DNA from: an uncultured bacterium | GTDB lineage: Bacteria > Pseudomonadota > Gammaproteobacteria > Burkholderiales > Burkholderiaceae_C | Length of the DNA: 64,000 nucleotides | NCBI GenBank assembly: GCA_903928495.1 | Contig: CAIYQZ010000031.1 | Coordinates: 21,079 to 85,078, forward strand | Reading direction: 5' to 3' | In this document: piece by piece, positions 17,264 through 26,772 of the stretch | How positions within the stretch are numbered: the stretch's first letter is position 1 | Layout of the letters: each line of letters begins with the position of its first letter | Translations under genes and position numbers: made by a program | Notes under the pieces: generated by a model | Seen by the model: the letters and a program-made list of their open reading frames with translations, nothing else | What the model was told of the DNA's origin: nothing | Databases searched by the model: none

Positions 17264-19606
17264 TCAGTGAAGCAGGCGTTCGGGGTTGGCTTCGAGTTTT
17301 TCGAGTGCCGCACGCGTCGCTCGCACGGTGAGCGTTTCTTTTTCAGCCGGCACCAGCAATCCCGCTTGCAGGTAGGCGGCAACCCGCGTGGTTTGGATCA
17401 AAAAACAGCGCTGGTGGACCGTGGTGAACAAACATAGTTGGCCGCGCTGGCTGCGCCAAGCGAGTTGGACTTGGTTGATCGAATCGTTGTGGTCCAGCTG
17501 AAACCACGCGCCGAGTTGGAGCTCCTGTGCCCAACCACGGCTGGCTTCGCCCGCTTGCGTGCCTCCAGTCGTGATCACTTCGATGTTGGAGGCGTCCACG
17601 CCCGTGATCATTTCGATGCTTTCCTGATCCAGCTCCAGATCGCCCACCCCGTCCTGAGGCAGGAAGTTTTCGAGCGCTGACAGGTTCTTGGTGACCTCGG
17701 CAAGTTGCGCGGCCGGGATGCTGTCGGTGCGAGACATGAATGCGTCTGCCATGATGTCGCTCAACAACTTGATGTGGGCTTCCTGCGTCGGCAGATCGAG
17801 TCCCAGCAAGGCCATGCCTTTGCGCAGGCGGGCCAGCAGGCCTGGCAACTGGGAGATCGCCTGGGCCCGTTCGGCACGTGTGGGTTTTGCACTCGCGGCC
17901 CACAGCAGGTCACAGGCCGTTTGCTTGAGCAATGCCATTTCGGCGTGTTTGGCGCCGAGTTTGACGGTGGACACAGCCAGCACCTCGGCCCACACCTTGA
18001 ACAGGAAGTCGCGTATCTCATCACGCACGGGCATGTCGTTGAGCAGCTTGCGCAACTCGATGGTGTACTGCACGGCCAGTGTTTCTTTTTGCTCCACCTG
18101 CTGAGCCACGGTCACAAGTTTGCCGGCAGGACCCAAGGCCTGAAGGTGTGCGGCCAGGAATTTCTGGAATTCGTCAAACACCAGCTGGAACACGCGACGC
18201 CCGGTCTCAGGGTATTGCTCGATGACCTGCACGATGCGCCGGACCTCGGCCTCTAGTGCCTGAGCGCTGACGTCGGACAGTGCTGCATCGAAACCGAGAG
18301 CGCAGGAACCCATGCGGTCAATCAGGCGCCGTGCGGGGTGCTGCATCGAGCTGAAAAAGTCTGGCTCTGCCAACGCCACACGCAAGACAGGGATTTGCAA
18401 ACGTGCGAACCAGATGCGCAAGGACGGCTGGATGCGGTCTTCCGCCAGGATGCTCTGGAACATCAGGGCCACCACTTCGATGGTGGCTTTTTCATTGGGT
18501 GTTTGCGCGGCTTGCTTCAGCTCGGTGCTGCGCATGCGCACCAGTTCGGTGGCTTGCTGGACCTGGCGCACCATGTCACCGCTGAAGTGCAGGTCTTGCT
18601 CGTCTCCGACTTGTGCAAAGCCGCGCAGTTGGCTGTCGTTCAGCATGGCCTGCAAGCCCGGAGACGGTTGGTGACGGATCGTCGACTCACCTCCCGTACC
18701 CGTGCCCACCGGCACCCCTCCTCGGTCCACCAGCAAACGTTTCAACCTGCCCATCAGTTCCTGGGCTTGATGTCGCGCCTTGCTCCAGACCTCGGTGTGT
18801 GAGCCGCCCGCCCGTCCCATGTCGCTGAGATGAGCGGTGGGTGCAAACGCCGTGCTGGGTTTGTTGCCTGACACAGGCATGGCCAAGGTGTTGCGTGCTG
18901 TGCTGGGATAGGCGCCGCCTGGGGTGTCCTCTCCGGGCGACTTTCGGATCGAGTGCTTGAGTTGGATCTCAGGCATCACCCCATTGGTTACCAGAAAGCG
19001 GTTCGCCTCTTCGTAGGCTGCCGACATTTTCTGGCTCTGGCTGCGGTGAATGACCGGCGTGAGCATCTTCCAGCTCTCGCGGGACAATCCTGCGTGCACC
19101 CATTCTTCCAGCATGACGCGGCCTAGGGTTTCAGGGCGCACGACATCCGTGCTCAGTAGTTCGGTCCGGCCGTCGGTGAACAGCAGCCTCTGGCGCAAAT
19201 CGGCCCAGGCTTGGCTTACCCCGTCATGGATGGACAGGGCCAGCTTGGAACCCAGCAACTGGTCTTCAACCGCCTCTGTGGCCAACAGTTCCAGGCGTCC
19301 CGGTACTGTGTGCCCTGCGGACGCAGAGTTGCGCTGTTGCAGGTTCTGCTGGAGCGCTGCGCGCACGCCGTCGATCCAGGTGCGGGACATCTGGTCGAAC
19401 TCAGTCAGTGCGTCACGCGCGGCTTGCATGTCGCGCACCGCCCGGGCACTGTCCAGTTGGTTGTTCAGGTGGTCACGCACGTCCTGGCAGACTTTGGGCA
19501 GCAGCAATCCGACCTGCGAACAAAAACGCTGGCGGGTGGCGTGGGCCAAGGCTGTCAGGGCTGGTGAAGTTGCCACGAATAAAACAGGGTCAGAAACACC
19601 GCACAA
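17264..19606 (-). CDS. DUF1631 family protein
   Basis: Large, mostly helical cytosolic protein (780 aa from TTG 19606; 770 aa from GTG 19576, the start being uncertain). It resembles the DUF1631 family of beta/gammaproteobacteria: the N-terminal half has SRESWKMLTPVIHRSQSQKM followed by a variable linker, the middle has LRIWFARLQIPVLRVAL and HPARRLIDRMG, and the C terminus ends in a small beta-rich module (GAWFQLDHN ... RSQRGQLCLFTTVHQRCFLI) that resembles a PilZ-like fold. It begins 27 nt after secF on the same strand. No catalytic motif is visible; a role in c-di-GMP or envelope biology is only a guess. Confidence 0.8.
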   Translation of the reverse strand: MCGVSDPVLFVATSPALTALAHATRQRFCSQVGLLLPKVCQDVRDHLNNQLDSARAVRDMQAARDALTEFDQMSRTWIDGVRAALQQNLQQRNSASAGHTVPGRLELLATEAVEDQLLGSKLALSIHDGVSQAWADLRQRLLFTDGRTELLSTDVVRPETLGRVMLEEWVHAGLSRESWKMLTPVIHRSQSQKMSAAYEEANRFLVTNGVMPEIQLKHSIRKSPGEDTPGGAYPSTARNTLAMPVSGNKPSTAFAPTAHLSDMGRAGGSHTEVWSKARHQAQELMGRLKRLLVDRGGVPVGTGTGGESTIRHQPSPGLQAMLNDSQLRGFAQVGDEQDLHFSGDMVRQVQQATELVRMRSTELKQAAQTPNEKATIEVVALMFQSILAEDRIQPSLRIWFARLQIPVLRVALAEPDFFSSMQHPARRLIDRMGSCALGFDAALSDVSAQALEAEVRRIVQVIEQYPETGRRVFQLVFDEFQKFLAAHLQALGPAGKLVTVAQQVEQKETLAVQYTIELRKLLNDMPVRDEIRDFLFKVWAEVLAVSTVKLGAKHAEMALLKQTACDLLWAASAKPTRAERAQAISQLPGLLARLRKGMALLGLDLPTQEAHIKLLSDIMADAFMSRTDSIPAAQLAEVTKNLSALENFLPQDGVGDLELDQESIEMITGVDASNIEVITTGGTQAGEASRGWAQELQLGAWFQLDHNDSINQVQLAWRSQRGQLCLFTTVHQRCFLIQTTRVAAYLQAGLLVPAEKETLTVRATRAALEKLEANPERLLH

Positions 19607-19633
19607 CGCACAGCGCCGGGAAAGCGAGTGGCA

Positions 19634-20584
19634 TCAGGCCGATGCCCCGTGGTTCGGGTCGTCGGGATTGCCTTCACGCTTGTCCGGCTTGATCAGGTCT
19701 TCGCGCTTGATGCCGAGCCACATGGCCACGGCAGCCGCCACGAAGATGGACGAATAGATGCCGAACAGAATACCAATGGTCAGGGCCAATGCAAAATAAA
19801 ACAGCGTTGGCCCGCCAAACAGCAGCATCGACAACACCATGATCTGTGTGGAACCGTGGGTGATGATCGTGCGGCTGATGGTGGATGTGATGGCGTGGTC
19901 GATCACTTGAACCGTGTTCATCTTGCGCTGTTTGCGGAAAGTTTCACGGATGCGGTCAAAAATCACCACAGATTCGTTCACTGAGTAGCCCAGCACTGCC
20001 AGCACGGCGGCCAGCACTGGCAGTGAAAACTCCCACTGGAAGAACGCAAAAAAGCCCAGAATGATGATCACATCATGCAAGTTGGCGATGATCGCTGACA
20101 CGGCGTACTTCCACTCGAAGCGAAACGCCAGATAAATCATGATGCCGACCACCACCAGCGCCAGTGCAGTCAAGCCGTCCTGAGCGAGCTCCTTGCCCAC
20201 TTGAGGGCCCACAAACTCGGTGCGGCGCAAAGCCACTTCGCCGTTGTCGGCAGCGAGTGCGGCCATCAGCGCTTCACTTTGTTGCCCGGATGACTGTCCC
20301 GCCAAGGGGGGCAGGCGCACCAGCACGTCACGGGACGTGCCAAAGTTCTGCACCTGCACATCCGTGTAACCCAGTTTTGCCACCACCTCGCGCACGCGGT
20401 TGACATCGGCCGGTTGCTGGTAAGCCACCTCCACCAGCGTGCCGCCAGTGAATTCCACGGACAGGTGCAGCCCTTTCGAGAAAAGGAAAAAAACCGCTGC
20501 CACAAAGGTGATGAACGAAAAAGCGTTGAGCACCAGTGCATGCCGCATCAGCGGGATGTCTTTGCGTATCTTGAACAGTTCCAT
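19634..20584 (-). CDS. secF: Protein translocase subunit SecF
   Basis: Inner-membrane partner of SecD that uses the proton motive force to pull exported proteins through SecYEG. 316 aa with one N-terminal membrane segment (about 17-35), a periplasmic domain containing VEFTGGTLVEVAYQQP, and five C-terminal membrane segments with FRFEWKYAVSAIIANLHDVI and LGYSVNESVVIFDRIRETFR. Starts 11 nt after the secD stop in the yajC-secD-secF operon. Confidence 0.97.
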   Translation of the reverse strand: MELFKIRKDIPLMRHALVLNAFSFITFVAAVFFLFSKGLHLSVEFTGGTLVEVAYQQPADVNRVREVVAKLGYTDVQVQNFGTSRDVLVRLPPLAGQSSGQQSEALMAALAADNGEVALRRTEFVGPQVGKELAQDGLTALALVVVGIMIYLAFRFEWKYAVSAIIANLHDVIIILGFFAFFQWEFSLPVLAAVLAVLGYSVNESVVIFDRIRETFRKQRKMNTVQVIDHAITSTISRTIITHGSTQIMVLSMLLFGGPTLFYFALALTIGILFGIYSSIFVAAAVAMWLGIKREDLIKPDKREGNPDDPNHGASA

Positions 20585-20595
20585 GGTGTTTCCAG

Positions 20596-22488
20596 TCAGT
20601 CGGTCTTGGCCACTGTGGCGGTAGAGGTCGAGGCCTCAGGTTTCCACACGGTGCCGATGGACACGCTCTTGAGTTTTTTCTGTCGTCCGTACCACAGGTT
20701 GACCAGCCCGCGAGAGAAGAACACGGCCGAGAACATTGAGGTCAGGATGCCGATGCAATGCACCACGGCAAATCCACGCACCGGACCTGAACCAAACAGC
20801 AACAGGGCCACGCCTGCGATCAGGGTGGTGATGTTGGAGTCGAGGATGGTGCCCCAGGCGCGGTCGTAGCCCGCATGGATGGCGGCCTGGGGTGACACGC
20901 CGTTGCGCAACTCTTCCCGAACGCGTTCGTTGATCAGCACGTTGGCATCGATCGCCATGCCCAGCGCCAGCGCCATGGCCGCCATGCCGGGCAGGGTCAG
21001 CGTGGCCTGCAACATGGACAGAATGGCCACCAGCAACACGAGGTTGAAGGCCAGGGCCACACTGGAAAAAACGCCAAACAGCATGTAGTACACACACATG
21101 AAGGCCGCCACCGCCAAAAAGCCCCAGGTCACGCTGTTGAAGCCTTTGGCAATGTTTTCGGCACCCAGGCTGGGGCCGATGGTCCGCTCTTCGATGATCT
21201 CCATGGGCGCAGCCAGCGAGCCTGCCCGCAGCAAGAGGGCTGTATCCGATGCTTCCGCCGTGGACATGCTGCCAGAGATCTGCACCCGGCCGCCGCCGAT
21301 TTCGCCGCGTATCACGGGGGCTGTCACCACCTCGCCCTTGCCCTTTTCAAACAGCAGGATCGCCATGCGTTTGCCAATGTTGTCACGGGTCACGTCCCTG
21401 AAGATGCGCGAACCCTTGGCGTCCAGCGTCAGGTGCACGGCGGCTTCCTGGGTCTGGCCGTCGAATCCGGCCTGGGCGTCGGTCAGGTTTTCGCCGGTCA
21501 GCACCACCTGGCGTTTGGTGATAACGGGCCGGCCATCGCGGTCCAGGTGTCGTTCCGAGCCAAACGGCACCGCCCCACTGCCGGACTCGGCTGCACGGCC
21601 TTCGCTGCTTTCGTCCACCATGCGCAGTTCCAGCGTTGCTGTGCGGCCCAGGATGTCTTTGGCTTTGGCTGTGTCTTGCACGCCAGGCAATTGCACCACG
21701 ATGCGATCTGCGCCCTGTTGCTGGATGATGGGTTCTGCCACGCCGAGTTCGTTGATGCGGTTGTGCAGGGTGGTGATGTTCTGCTTCAGCGCCTGGTCCT
21801 GCACCTTGCGCGCGGCTTCAGGTTTGATGGTCAGCGTCAACCGGATGTCTGTGCCGTCGGTTGCCTCGGCTACTGATAGGTCGGCAAACTGGTCTTGCAG
21901 CAGGTTCTTGGCTTGCTGTGCTGTGGCTGCATCGCGCAGTTTGAGCTCCAAGGCTTGCCCATTGCGTTGTACGCCACCGTGGCGAATGCCTTTTTCGCGC
22001 AAGGCCAGGCGCACATCGCCTGCGAACACCTCGGCTTTTTTGGTGAGCGCACCCTGCATGTCCACCTGGAGCAGGAAATGCACACCACCGCGCAGGTCCA
22101 GTCCCAGGTACATCGGGTTGGCGTGGAAGGCCTGCAGCCAGGCGGGGGTGCGGGGCAGCAGGTTCAGCGCCACTGTGTGGGTTGGGTTGGCGGGATCGGG
22201 GTTGAAGGCCTTTTCCAGCGCATCACGGGCCTTGAGTTGGGTGTCCGTGTCGTTGAAGCGGGCCTTGACGGAGTTGCCGTCCATCTGAACCAACGCAGAC
22301 TCAAGATTTCCGGCTTTCAGCGCCTGCTCTACTTTTGTGAGTGTGGCGCTGTCTACTTTCAAAGTGGCTTTGGCAGAGGACACCTGCACGGCAGGGGCCT
22401 CGCCAAACAGGTTGGGCAAGCTGTAAATGCTGCCCACAAGCAGCATGACCACGATGACCACGTACTTCCAGATGGGATAACGGTTCAT
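20596..22488 (-). CDS. secD: Protein translocase subunit SecD
   Basis: Inner-membrane component of the Sec accessory complex. 630 aa: membrane segment at 8-25, a large periplasmic P1 region, GLDLRGGVHFLLQVDM, VQLPGVQDTAKAKDILGRTA, and a C-terminal block of five membrane segments with LALGMAIDANVLINERVREE. The order yajC-secD-secF is standard. The C-terminal tail after the last segment is short and Lys/Thr-rich. Confidence 0.97.
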   Translation of the reverse strand: MNRYPIWKYVVIVVMLLVGSIYSLPNLFGEAPAVQVSSAKATLKVDSATLTKVEQALKAGNLESALVQMDGNSVKARFNDTDTQLKARDALEKAFNPDPANPTHTVALNLLPRTPAWLQAFHANPMYLGLDLRGGVHFLLQVDMQGALTKKAEVFAGDVRLALREKGIRHGGVQRNGQALELKLRDAATAQQAKNLLQDQFADLSVAEATDGTDIRLTLTIKPEAARKVQDQALKQNITTLHNRINELGVAEPIIQQQGADRIVVQLPGVQDTAKAKDILGRTATLELRMVDESSEGRAAESGSGAVPFGSERHLDRDGRPVITKRQVVLTGENLTDAQAGFDGQTQEAAVHLTLDAKGSRIFRDVTRDNIGKRMAILLFEKGKGEVVTAPVIRGEIGGGRVQISGSMSTAEASDTALLLRAGSLAAPMEIIEERTIGPSLGAENIAKGFNSVTWGFLAVAAFMCVYYMLFGVFSSVALAFNLVLLVAILSMLQATLTLPGMAAMALALGMAIDANVLINERVREELRNGVSPQAAIHAGYDRAWGTILDSNITTLIAGVALLLFGSGPVRGFAVVHCIGILTSMFSAVFFSRGLVNLWYGRQKKLKSVSIGTVWKPEASTSTATVAKTD

Positions 22489-22596
22489 GAAGAAGGCACC
22501 ATTTTCAAAAACATCAAAGGCGGCGAGACCCCAGTGGCCCGGTCGGATTCCGGGTGGGTGTCTGCGCCGCCATTGCGACAGTCAGGCCGGGGAACT

Positions 22597-22917
22597 TTAT
22601 TTGACAGTGCCCTTGGGCAGCACCTGGACCACGGCAGAGCGCTGGAACTGAACTTCAACCCCGTTGGCCACTTCCACGTGGATGTGGGTCTCGCCCAGCT
22701 TGGCAATTTTGCCCAGCATGCCACCAGCCACCACGATCTCGTCGCCTTTGGCCAGCGCTTCGACCATGGCCTTGTGCTCTTTGGCCTTTTTCATCTGGGG
22801 GCGAATCATCACGAAATACAGCACCACAAACATCAGCACCAGCGGCAGCATGCCCATGAGCGTGCTCTGGGTGTCGCCAGCGGCGGCGGTTTGGGCGAAG
22901 GCAGAAGAAATGAACAC
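22597..22917 (-). CDS. yajC: Preprotein translocase subunit YajC
   Basis: Small inner-membrane protein (106 aa) that associates with SecDF. The GTG at 22917 is chosen as start (VFISSAFAQTAAAGD) because ACGGAG lies 6 nt upstream and the N terminus fits betaproteobacterial YajC; the frame opens further upstream but without family similarity. One membrane segment (about 24-43) is followed by the characteristic FVMIRPQMKKAKEHKAM and a cytosolic domain with GDEIVVAGGMLGKIA. The tgt/queA genes often found upstream are absent. Confidence 0.94.
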   Translation of the reverse strand: MFISSAFAQTAAAGDTQSTLMGMLPLVLMFVVLYFVMIRPQMKKAKEHKAMVEALAKGDEIVVAGGMLGKIAKLGETHIHVEVANGVEVQFQRSAVVQVLPKGTVK

Positions 22918-22972
22918 AGACAACTCCGTTAAAGGCAAACAGCACGCGGCTCGGGCGCGCGAACAACCCGCA

Positions 22973-22978
22973 ATTGTA
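22973..22978 (-). promoter_or_regulatory. Candidate -10 box of the yajC-secDF operon
   Basis: TACAAT on the minus strand, 55 nt before the yajC GTG. The same hexamer precedes several other genes in this window. A good -35 at proper spacing was not found. Confidence 0.4.
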
Positions 22979-23054
22979 GGCTGACGAGCATTTTTCAGAC
23001 CCTGACAGCCCACTCGGGGTGAGGGGGATAGGACTTGAAAGGACACCCAGTCGA

Positions 23055-23110
23055 ACAAAAACAGTAGTTATAAAACCAGTTTAGTAGAGCGCTGGTGGCC
23101 TAAAAAGTTC
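23055..23110 (-). repeat. Interspersed ~50-nt repeat, copy F (3' of the indolepyruvate oxidoreductase)
   Basis: On the minus strand ttaggccaccagcgct ... tttataactactg resembles the repeat (ttggcatccagcgct ... ttgtagctatac). It begins 4 nt after the stop of the oxidoreductase gene, in the gap before yajC. Confidence 0.5.
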
Positions 23111-23114
23111 ATAT

Positions 23115-26100
23115 TTATTCCGAGCGGTTGCGCCACTGGGTCAGCAGCGCGTTCCAGCGCTCGCGGGCGGCGCGAAGGTTGCGTTCCTTCACGTGGCCAA
23201 AACCTTTGATCGCATCCGGCACTTGGGCCAATTCCAGCGCCAGGGCATGGTTCGTTGCGTTCAGCCCGGTCAGCAATTCGGTCACAGTGCTGCGGTAGTC
23301 GGCCACCAACTGGCGCTCGCTGCGGCGCTCCGCGGTGCGGCCGAACACATCGAAGGCAGTGCCGCGCAAGGCTTTGAGCGGGGCCAGCAGCTTGAACCCG
23401 GTGAGCATGGCGGGGCCATACTTTTGTTTGACCAGTTCGCCCTTGTCGTTGGTTTTCGCCAGCAGCGGCGGGGCCAGGTGGTAGTTGAGGCGGTAGCCGG
23501 GCTCGAACATGCTCTCCAGCTTGTCGTGAAAAGCCGCCTGTGTGTGCAGGCGGGCCACTTCGTATTCGTCTTTGTAGGCCATGAGTTTGGCCAGGTTGCG
23601 TGCCACGGTCTCGGTCAGGCTGGTTTTTCCCAGCGGCGCCTCTGCAACTTGAACCTGGGCCACCAGTTGCCGATAGCTGTCGGCGTAGGCCGCGTTCTGG
23701 TAGGCGGTCAACCATTCCACCCGGCGGGACACGATGTGTTCCAGCGTTTCGCGCTTGTGCAATGTCACGGTGTGGGTGGGGGCCAGCAGCCGTTGGACGG
23801 CAGGCCAGTCGTGTGCGGCCTGCCGGCCCCACTCGAACGCGACCTTGTTGGCATCCACCGCCACGGCATTGAGTTCGATGGCGCGCATCAACGCGGCGCG
23901 TGTGAGCGGAATCCAGCCCTTTTGCCAGGCGTAGCCCAGCACCATGGGGTTGACATACAGCGTGTCACCCATGAAGGCGCGGGCCATGGCTTCTGCGTTG
24001 AACAGGCCCAGGTCATTGGGTGCCACGGCCTGCGAGATGGCGGCCACGCAGCCATCGGACGGGTTGTCCCAGCTGCCGTTCTTCACAAACGCCGCCGTCG
24101 GAGCGCTGTGGCTGTTGAGCACCACCCGCGTGCGCCCGGCTTGCAAGCGCAGCAGGGTGTCTTTGCTGGCCACCACCAGGGGGTCGCAGCCCAGCACCAG
24201 ATCGGCGGCAGCCTGGCCCACTCGGGTGGTGTGGATGCTGCTTTGGTCGGGGCCAATGAGCACATGGCTCCAGGTGGCACCGCCTTTTTGTGCCAGGCCT
24301 GCCGCGTCTTGCGTGACGATGCCCTTACCTTCCATGTGCGCAGCCACGCCCAGCAGCTGCCCGATGGTGATCACCCCCGTGCCGCCAACACCGGCCACCA
24401 CCATGCCGCAGACCTGTGTCAGAGGGGTTGCGGCAGGTTCCGGCAGTTGCGAGTGGGGAAACCCCACCCCCGCACCCGCAGAGGTTTTCTTTTTGGGCTT
24501 GCCCTGCACGGTGACAAAGCTCGGGCAAAAGCCTTTGACGCAGCTCAGGTCTTTGTTGCAGCTGCTCTGGTTGATGGTGCGCTTGCGGCCGAACTCGGTT
24601 TCCAGCGGCTCGATGCTCAGGCAGTTGCTTTGCACGCCGCAGTCGCCGCAGCCTTCGCACACGGCGTCGTTGATGACCACCGTGGTGTCGGGCGTGGCCA
24701 GGGTGCCGCGCTTGCGGCGGCGGCGTTTTTCGGTGGCGCAGGTCTGGTCATAAATAATGGCCGTGGTGCCCGTGATTTCCCGGTACTGGCGCTGCACGCG
24801 GTCGAGTTCGTCACGGTGGAAAACTGTCACGCCCGGCTCCAGCGCCACGCCGTCGTATTTGTCGGGTTCGTCCGTGACGATGCACAGCGCTTTCACGCCT
24901 TCGGCGGTGAGGCTTTTCTGAATCTGCAGCACCGAGTGGCCCTCGGCTCGTTCACCCACCTGCTGGCCGCCCGTCATGGCCACGGCATCGTTGTAGAGCA
25001 GCTTGTAGGTGATGTTCACCCCGGCGGCAATGCTCTGGCGAATGGCCAGCAGGCCGCTGTGGAAGTAGGTGCCGTCGCCCAGGTTGGCGAACATGTGGGT
25101 GTCGTTACAGAACGGCGCCTGGCCCACCCATGGCACGCCTTCGCCGCCCATCTGGGTGAAGCCCACGGTCGCGCGGTCCATCCAGATGGACATGTAATGG
25201 CAACCAATGCCCGCCATGGCACGCGAGCCTTCCGGCACTTTGGTGCTGGTGTTGTGCGGGCAACCCGAGCAGAACCACGGCTGGCGCTCGGCACCGGTGG
25301 GCACGGCCAGTGTGGTCATGGCGCGGTCTTTGGCATCGAGCAGTGCCAGGTGCGCATCCATGCGGGCGGCCACGTCGTCGGGCACGCCCAGCTTTTTCAG
25401 GCGTTGCGCGATGGCGCGGGCGATCAATGCGGGAGACAGATCTGCATTGGCGCGCAGCAGGGTGTTGCCGCTGGGGTTGGGCATGCTCCATTCCCCACCC
25501 GAAAAGTCGCCATCCACCTCGTTGAACTTGCCCAGGACCTGCGGCCGCACATCCGCTCTCCAGTTGTAGAGCTCTTCTTTCAATTGGTACTCGATGACCT
25601 GGCGCTTTTCTTCCACCACCAGGATTTCTCGCAGGCCGGTGGCGAACTCGCGGGTGGTTTGCGCCTCCAGCGGCCACACCACGCCCACTTTGTGCAGGCG
25701 CAGGCCCACGCGCTGGCAGGTGGCGGTGTCCAACCCCAGGTCGGCCAGGGCCTGGCGGGTGTCGTTGTAGGCCTTGCCGCTGGCCATGATGCCAAGGCGG
25801 TCCGCCGGACCTTCGATGACGTTGTGGTTCAGCCGGTTGGCCCGGATGTAGGCCAGTGCGGCGTACCACTTGTGGTCAAACAAGCGGGCTTCTTGGTCCA
25901 GCGGGTGGTCGGGCCATCGGATGTGCACACCACCGGGCGGCATGGGGAAGTCTGGCAACGCGATCTGCACCCGTTCCGGCGAGACGTCGGCCGTGGCGCT
26001 GGACTCGACAATTTCCTGGATGGTTTTCATGCCCGCCCATACGCCGGCAAAGCGGCTCATGGCCAGCGCATGCAGGCCCAGATCCAGGATTTCCTGTACG

Positions 26101-26660
26101 TTGGACGGGAAAAACACCGGCAGGCCACAGGCCTTGAAGATGTGATCGCTCTGGTGCGCTGCGGTAGAGCTCTTGCTGATGTGGTCGTCGCCCGCCACCG
26201 CCAGCACGCCACCCCAGGGCGTGGTACCTGCCATGTTGGCGTGTTTGAACACGTCGCTGCAGCGGTCCACACCTGGCCCTTTGCCGTACCAGATGCCAAA
26301 CACACCGTCGAACTTGTTGCTGCCAGGGGGCGCAAACCCCAGTTGCTGCGTGCCCCACAGCGCGGTGGCGGCCAGTTCTTCGTTCACGCCCGGCTGGAAC
26401 ACGATGTTCTGTGCCTTCAGGTGTGTTGCTGCCTTTTGTAGCGCCTGGTCATACCCACCCAATGGCGAGCCCCGGTAGCCGCTGATGAAGCCGCCGGTGT
26501 TTTTCCCTGCCAAGGCATCGCGCTGACGCTGAAGCATGGGGAGTTTCACCAGCGCTTGCACCCCGCTCATGAAGGCCCGCCCCCGTTCCAGGCTGTATTT
26601 GTCGTCCAGGCTCACAGAGGCCAGGGCTTGGCGCAGGTGTTCGGGCAGTGGGGCGTTCAT
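23115..26660 (-). CDS. Indolepyruvate ferredoxin oxidoreductase, fused alpha/beta subunits
   Basis: Oxidative decarboxylation of aryl- or branched-chain 2-oxo acids to acyl-CoA with electrons passed to ferredoxin. The 1181-aa chain fuses the thiamine-diphosphate IorA-type part (about 1-720, including SGYRGSPLGGYDQALQKA and CPHNTSTKVPEGS) to an IorB/gamma-type part (about 760-1181, beginning MVVAGVGGTGVITIGQLLG). Between them lies a cysteine-rich Fe-S segment (about 660-710) with VCEGCGDCGVQSNCLS and CNKDLSCVKGFCPSF. Start ATG 26660 has AAGGAG 8 nt upstream. It is transcribed divergently from an Lrp/AsnC regulator, a usual pairing for amino-acid catabolism genes. The preferred keto acid is not determinable here. 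Confidence 0.92.
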   Translation of the reverse strand: MNAPLPEHLRQALASVSLDDKYSLERGRAFMSGVQALVKLPMLQRQRDALAGKNTGGFISGYRGSPLGGYDQALQKAATHLKAQNIVFQPGVNEELAATALWGTQQLGFAPPGSNKFDGVFGIWYGKGPGVDRCSDVFKHANMAGTTPWGGVLAVAGDDHISKSSTAAHQSDHIFKACGLPVFFPSNVQEILDLGLHALAMSRFAGVWAGMKTIQEIVESSATADVSPERVQIALPDFPMPPGGVHIRWPDHPLDQEARLFDHKWYAALAYIRANRLNHNVIEGPADRLGIMASGKAYNDTRQALADLGLDTATCQRVGLRLHKVGVVWPLEAQTTREFATGLREILVVEEKRQVIEYQLKEELYNWRADVRPQVLGKFNEVDGDFSGGEWSMPNPSGNTLLRANADLSPALIARAIAQRLKKLGVPDDVAARMDAHLALLDAKDRAMTTLAVPTGAERQPWFCSGCPHNTSTKVPEGSRAMAGIGCHYMSIWMDRATVGFTQMGGEGVPWVGQAPFCNDTHMFANLGDGTYFHSGLLAIRQSIAAGVNITYKLLYNDAVAMTGGQQVGERAEGHSVLQIQKSLTAEGVKALCIVTDEPDKYDGVALEPGVTVFHRDELDRVQRQYREITGTTAIIYDQTCATEKRRRRKRGTLATPDTTVVINDAVCEGCGDCGVQSNCLSIEPLETEFGRKRTINQSSCNKDLSCVKGFCPSFVTVQGKPKKKTSAGAGVGFPHSQLPEPAATPLTQVCGMVVAGVGGTGVITIGQLLGVAAHMEGKGIVTQDAAGLAQKGGATWSHVLIGPDQSSIHTTRVGQAAADLVLGCDPLVVASKDTLLRLQAGRTRVVLNSHSAPTAAFVKNGSWDNPSDGCVAAISQAVAPNDLGLFNAEAMARAFMGDTLYVNPMVLGYAWQKGWIPLTRAALMRAIELNAVAVDANKVAFEWGRQAAHDWPAVQRLLAPTHTVTLHKRETLEHIVSRRVEWLTAYQNAAYADSYRQLVAQVQVAEAPLGKTSLTETVARNLAKLMAYKDEYEVARLHTQAAFHDKLESMFEPGYRLNYHLAPPLLAKTNDKGELVKQKYGPAMLTGFKLLAPLKALRGTAFDVFGRTAERRSERQLVADYRSTVTELLTGLNATNHALALELAQVPDAIKGFGHVKERNLRAARERWNALLTQWRNRSE

Positions 26661-26742
26661 GGGTGTCTCCTTGGTCTGGGGCGAAAGTGTAGGGTGAAGG
26701 CTGCGACAGGTGTTTGCGTTTCATGCCCAAAAAATACCCCTC

Positions 26743-26761
26743 GGCGAAAGAAGCTTTCGCC
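26743..26761. promoter_or_regulatory. Palindromic operator candidate between the oxidoreductase and Lrp-type genes
   Basis: GGCGAAAG-AAG-CTTTCGCC, a perfect 8-bp inverted repeat 11 nt before the Lrp-type start codon. It overlaps the C of a CATAAT -10-like box (26761-26766). Position in a divergent intergenic region fits an Lrp/AsnC-family autoregulatory site controlling both genes. Confidence 0.5.
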
Positions 26762-26772
26762 ATAATCAGTTC

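Noticed and set aside
23193..26441. A 1082-codon open frame on the plus strand
   Set aside because: It is antisense to the indolepyruvate ferredoxin oxidoreductase, whose family motifs are clear. Its product is His/Gln/Arg/Ala-rich without domains, typical of high-GC shadow frames.
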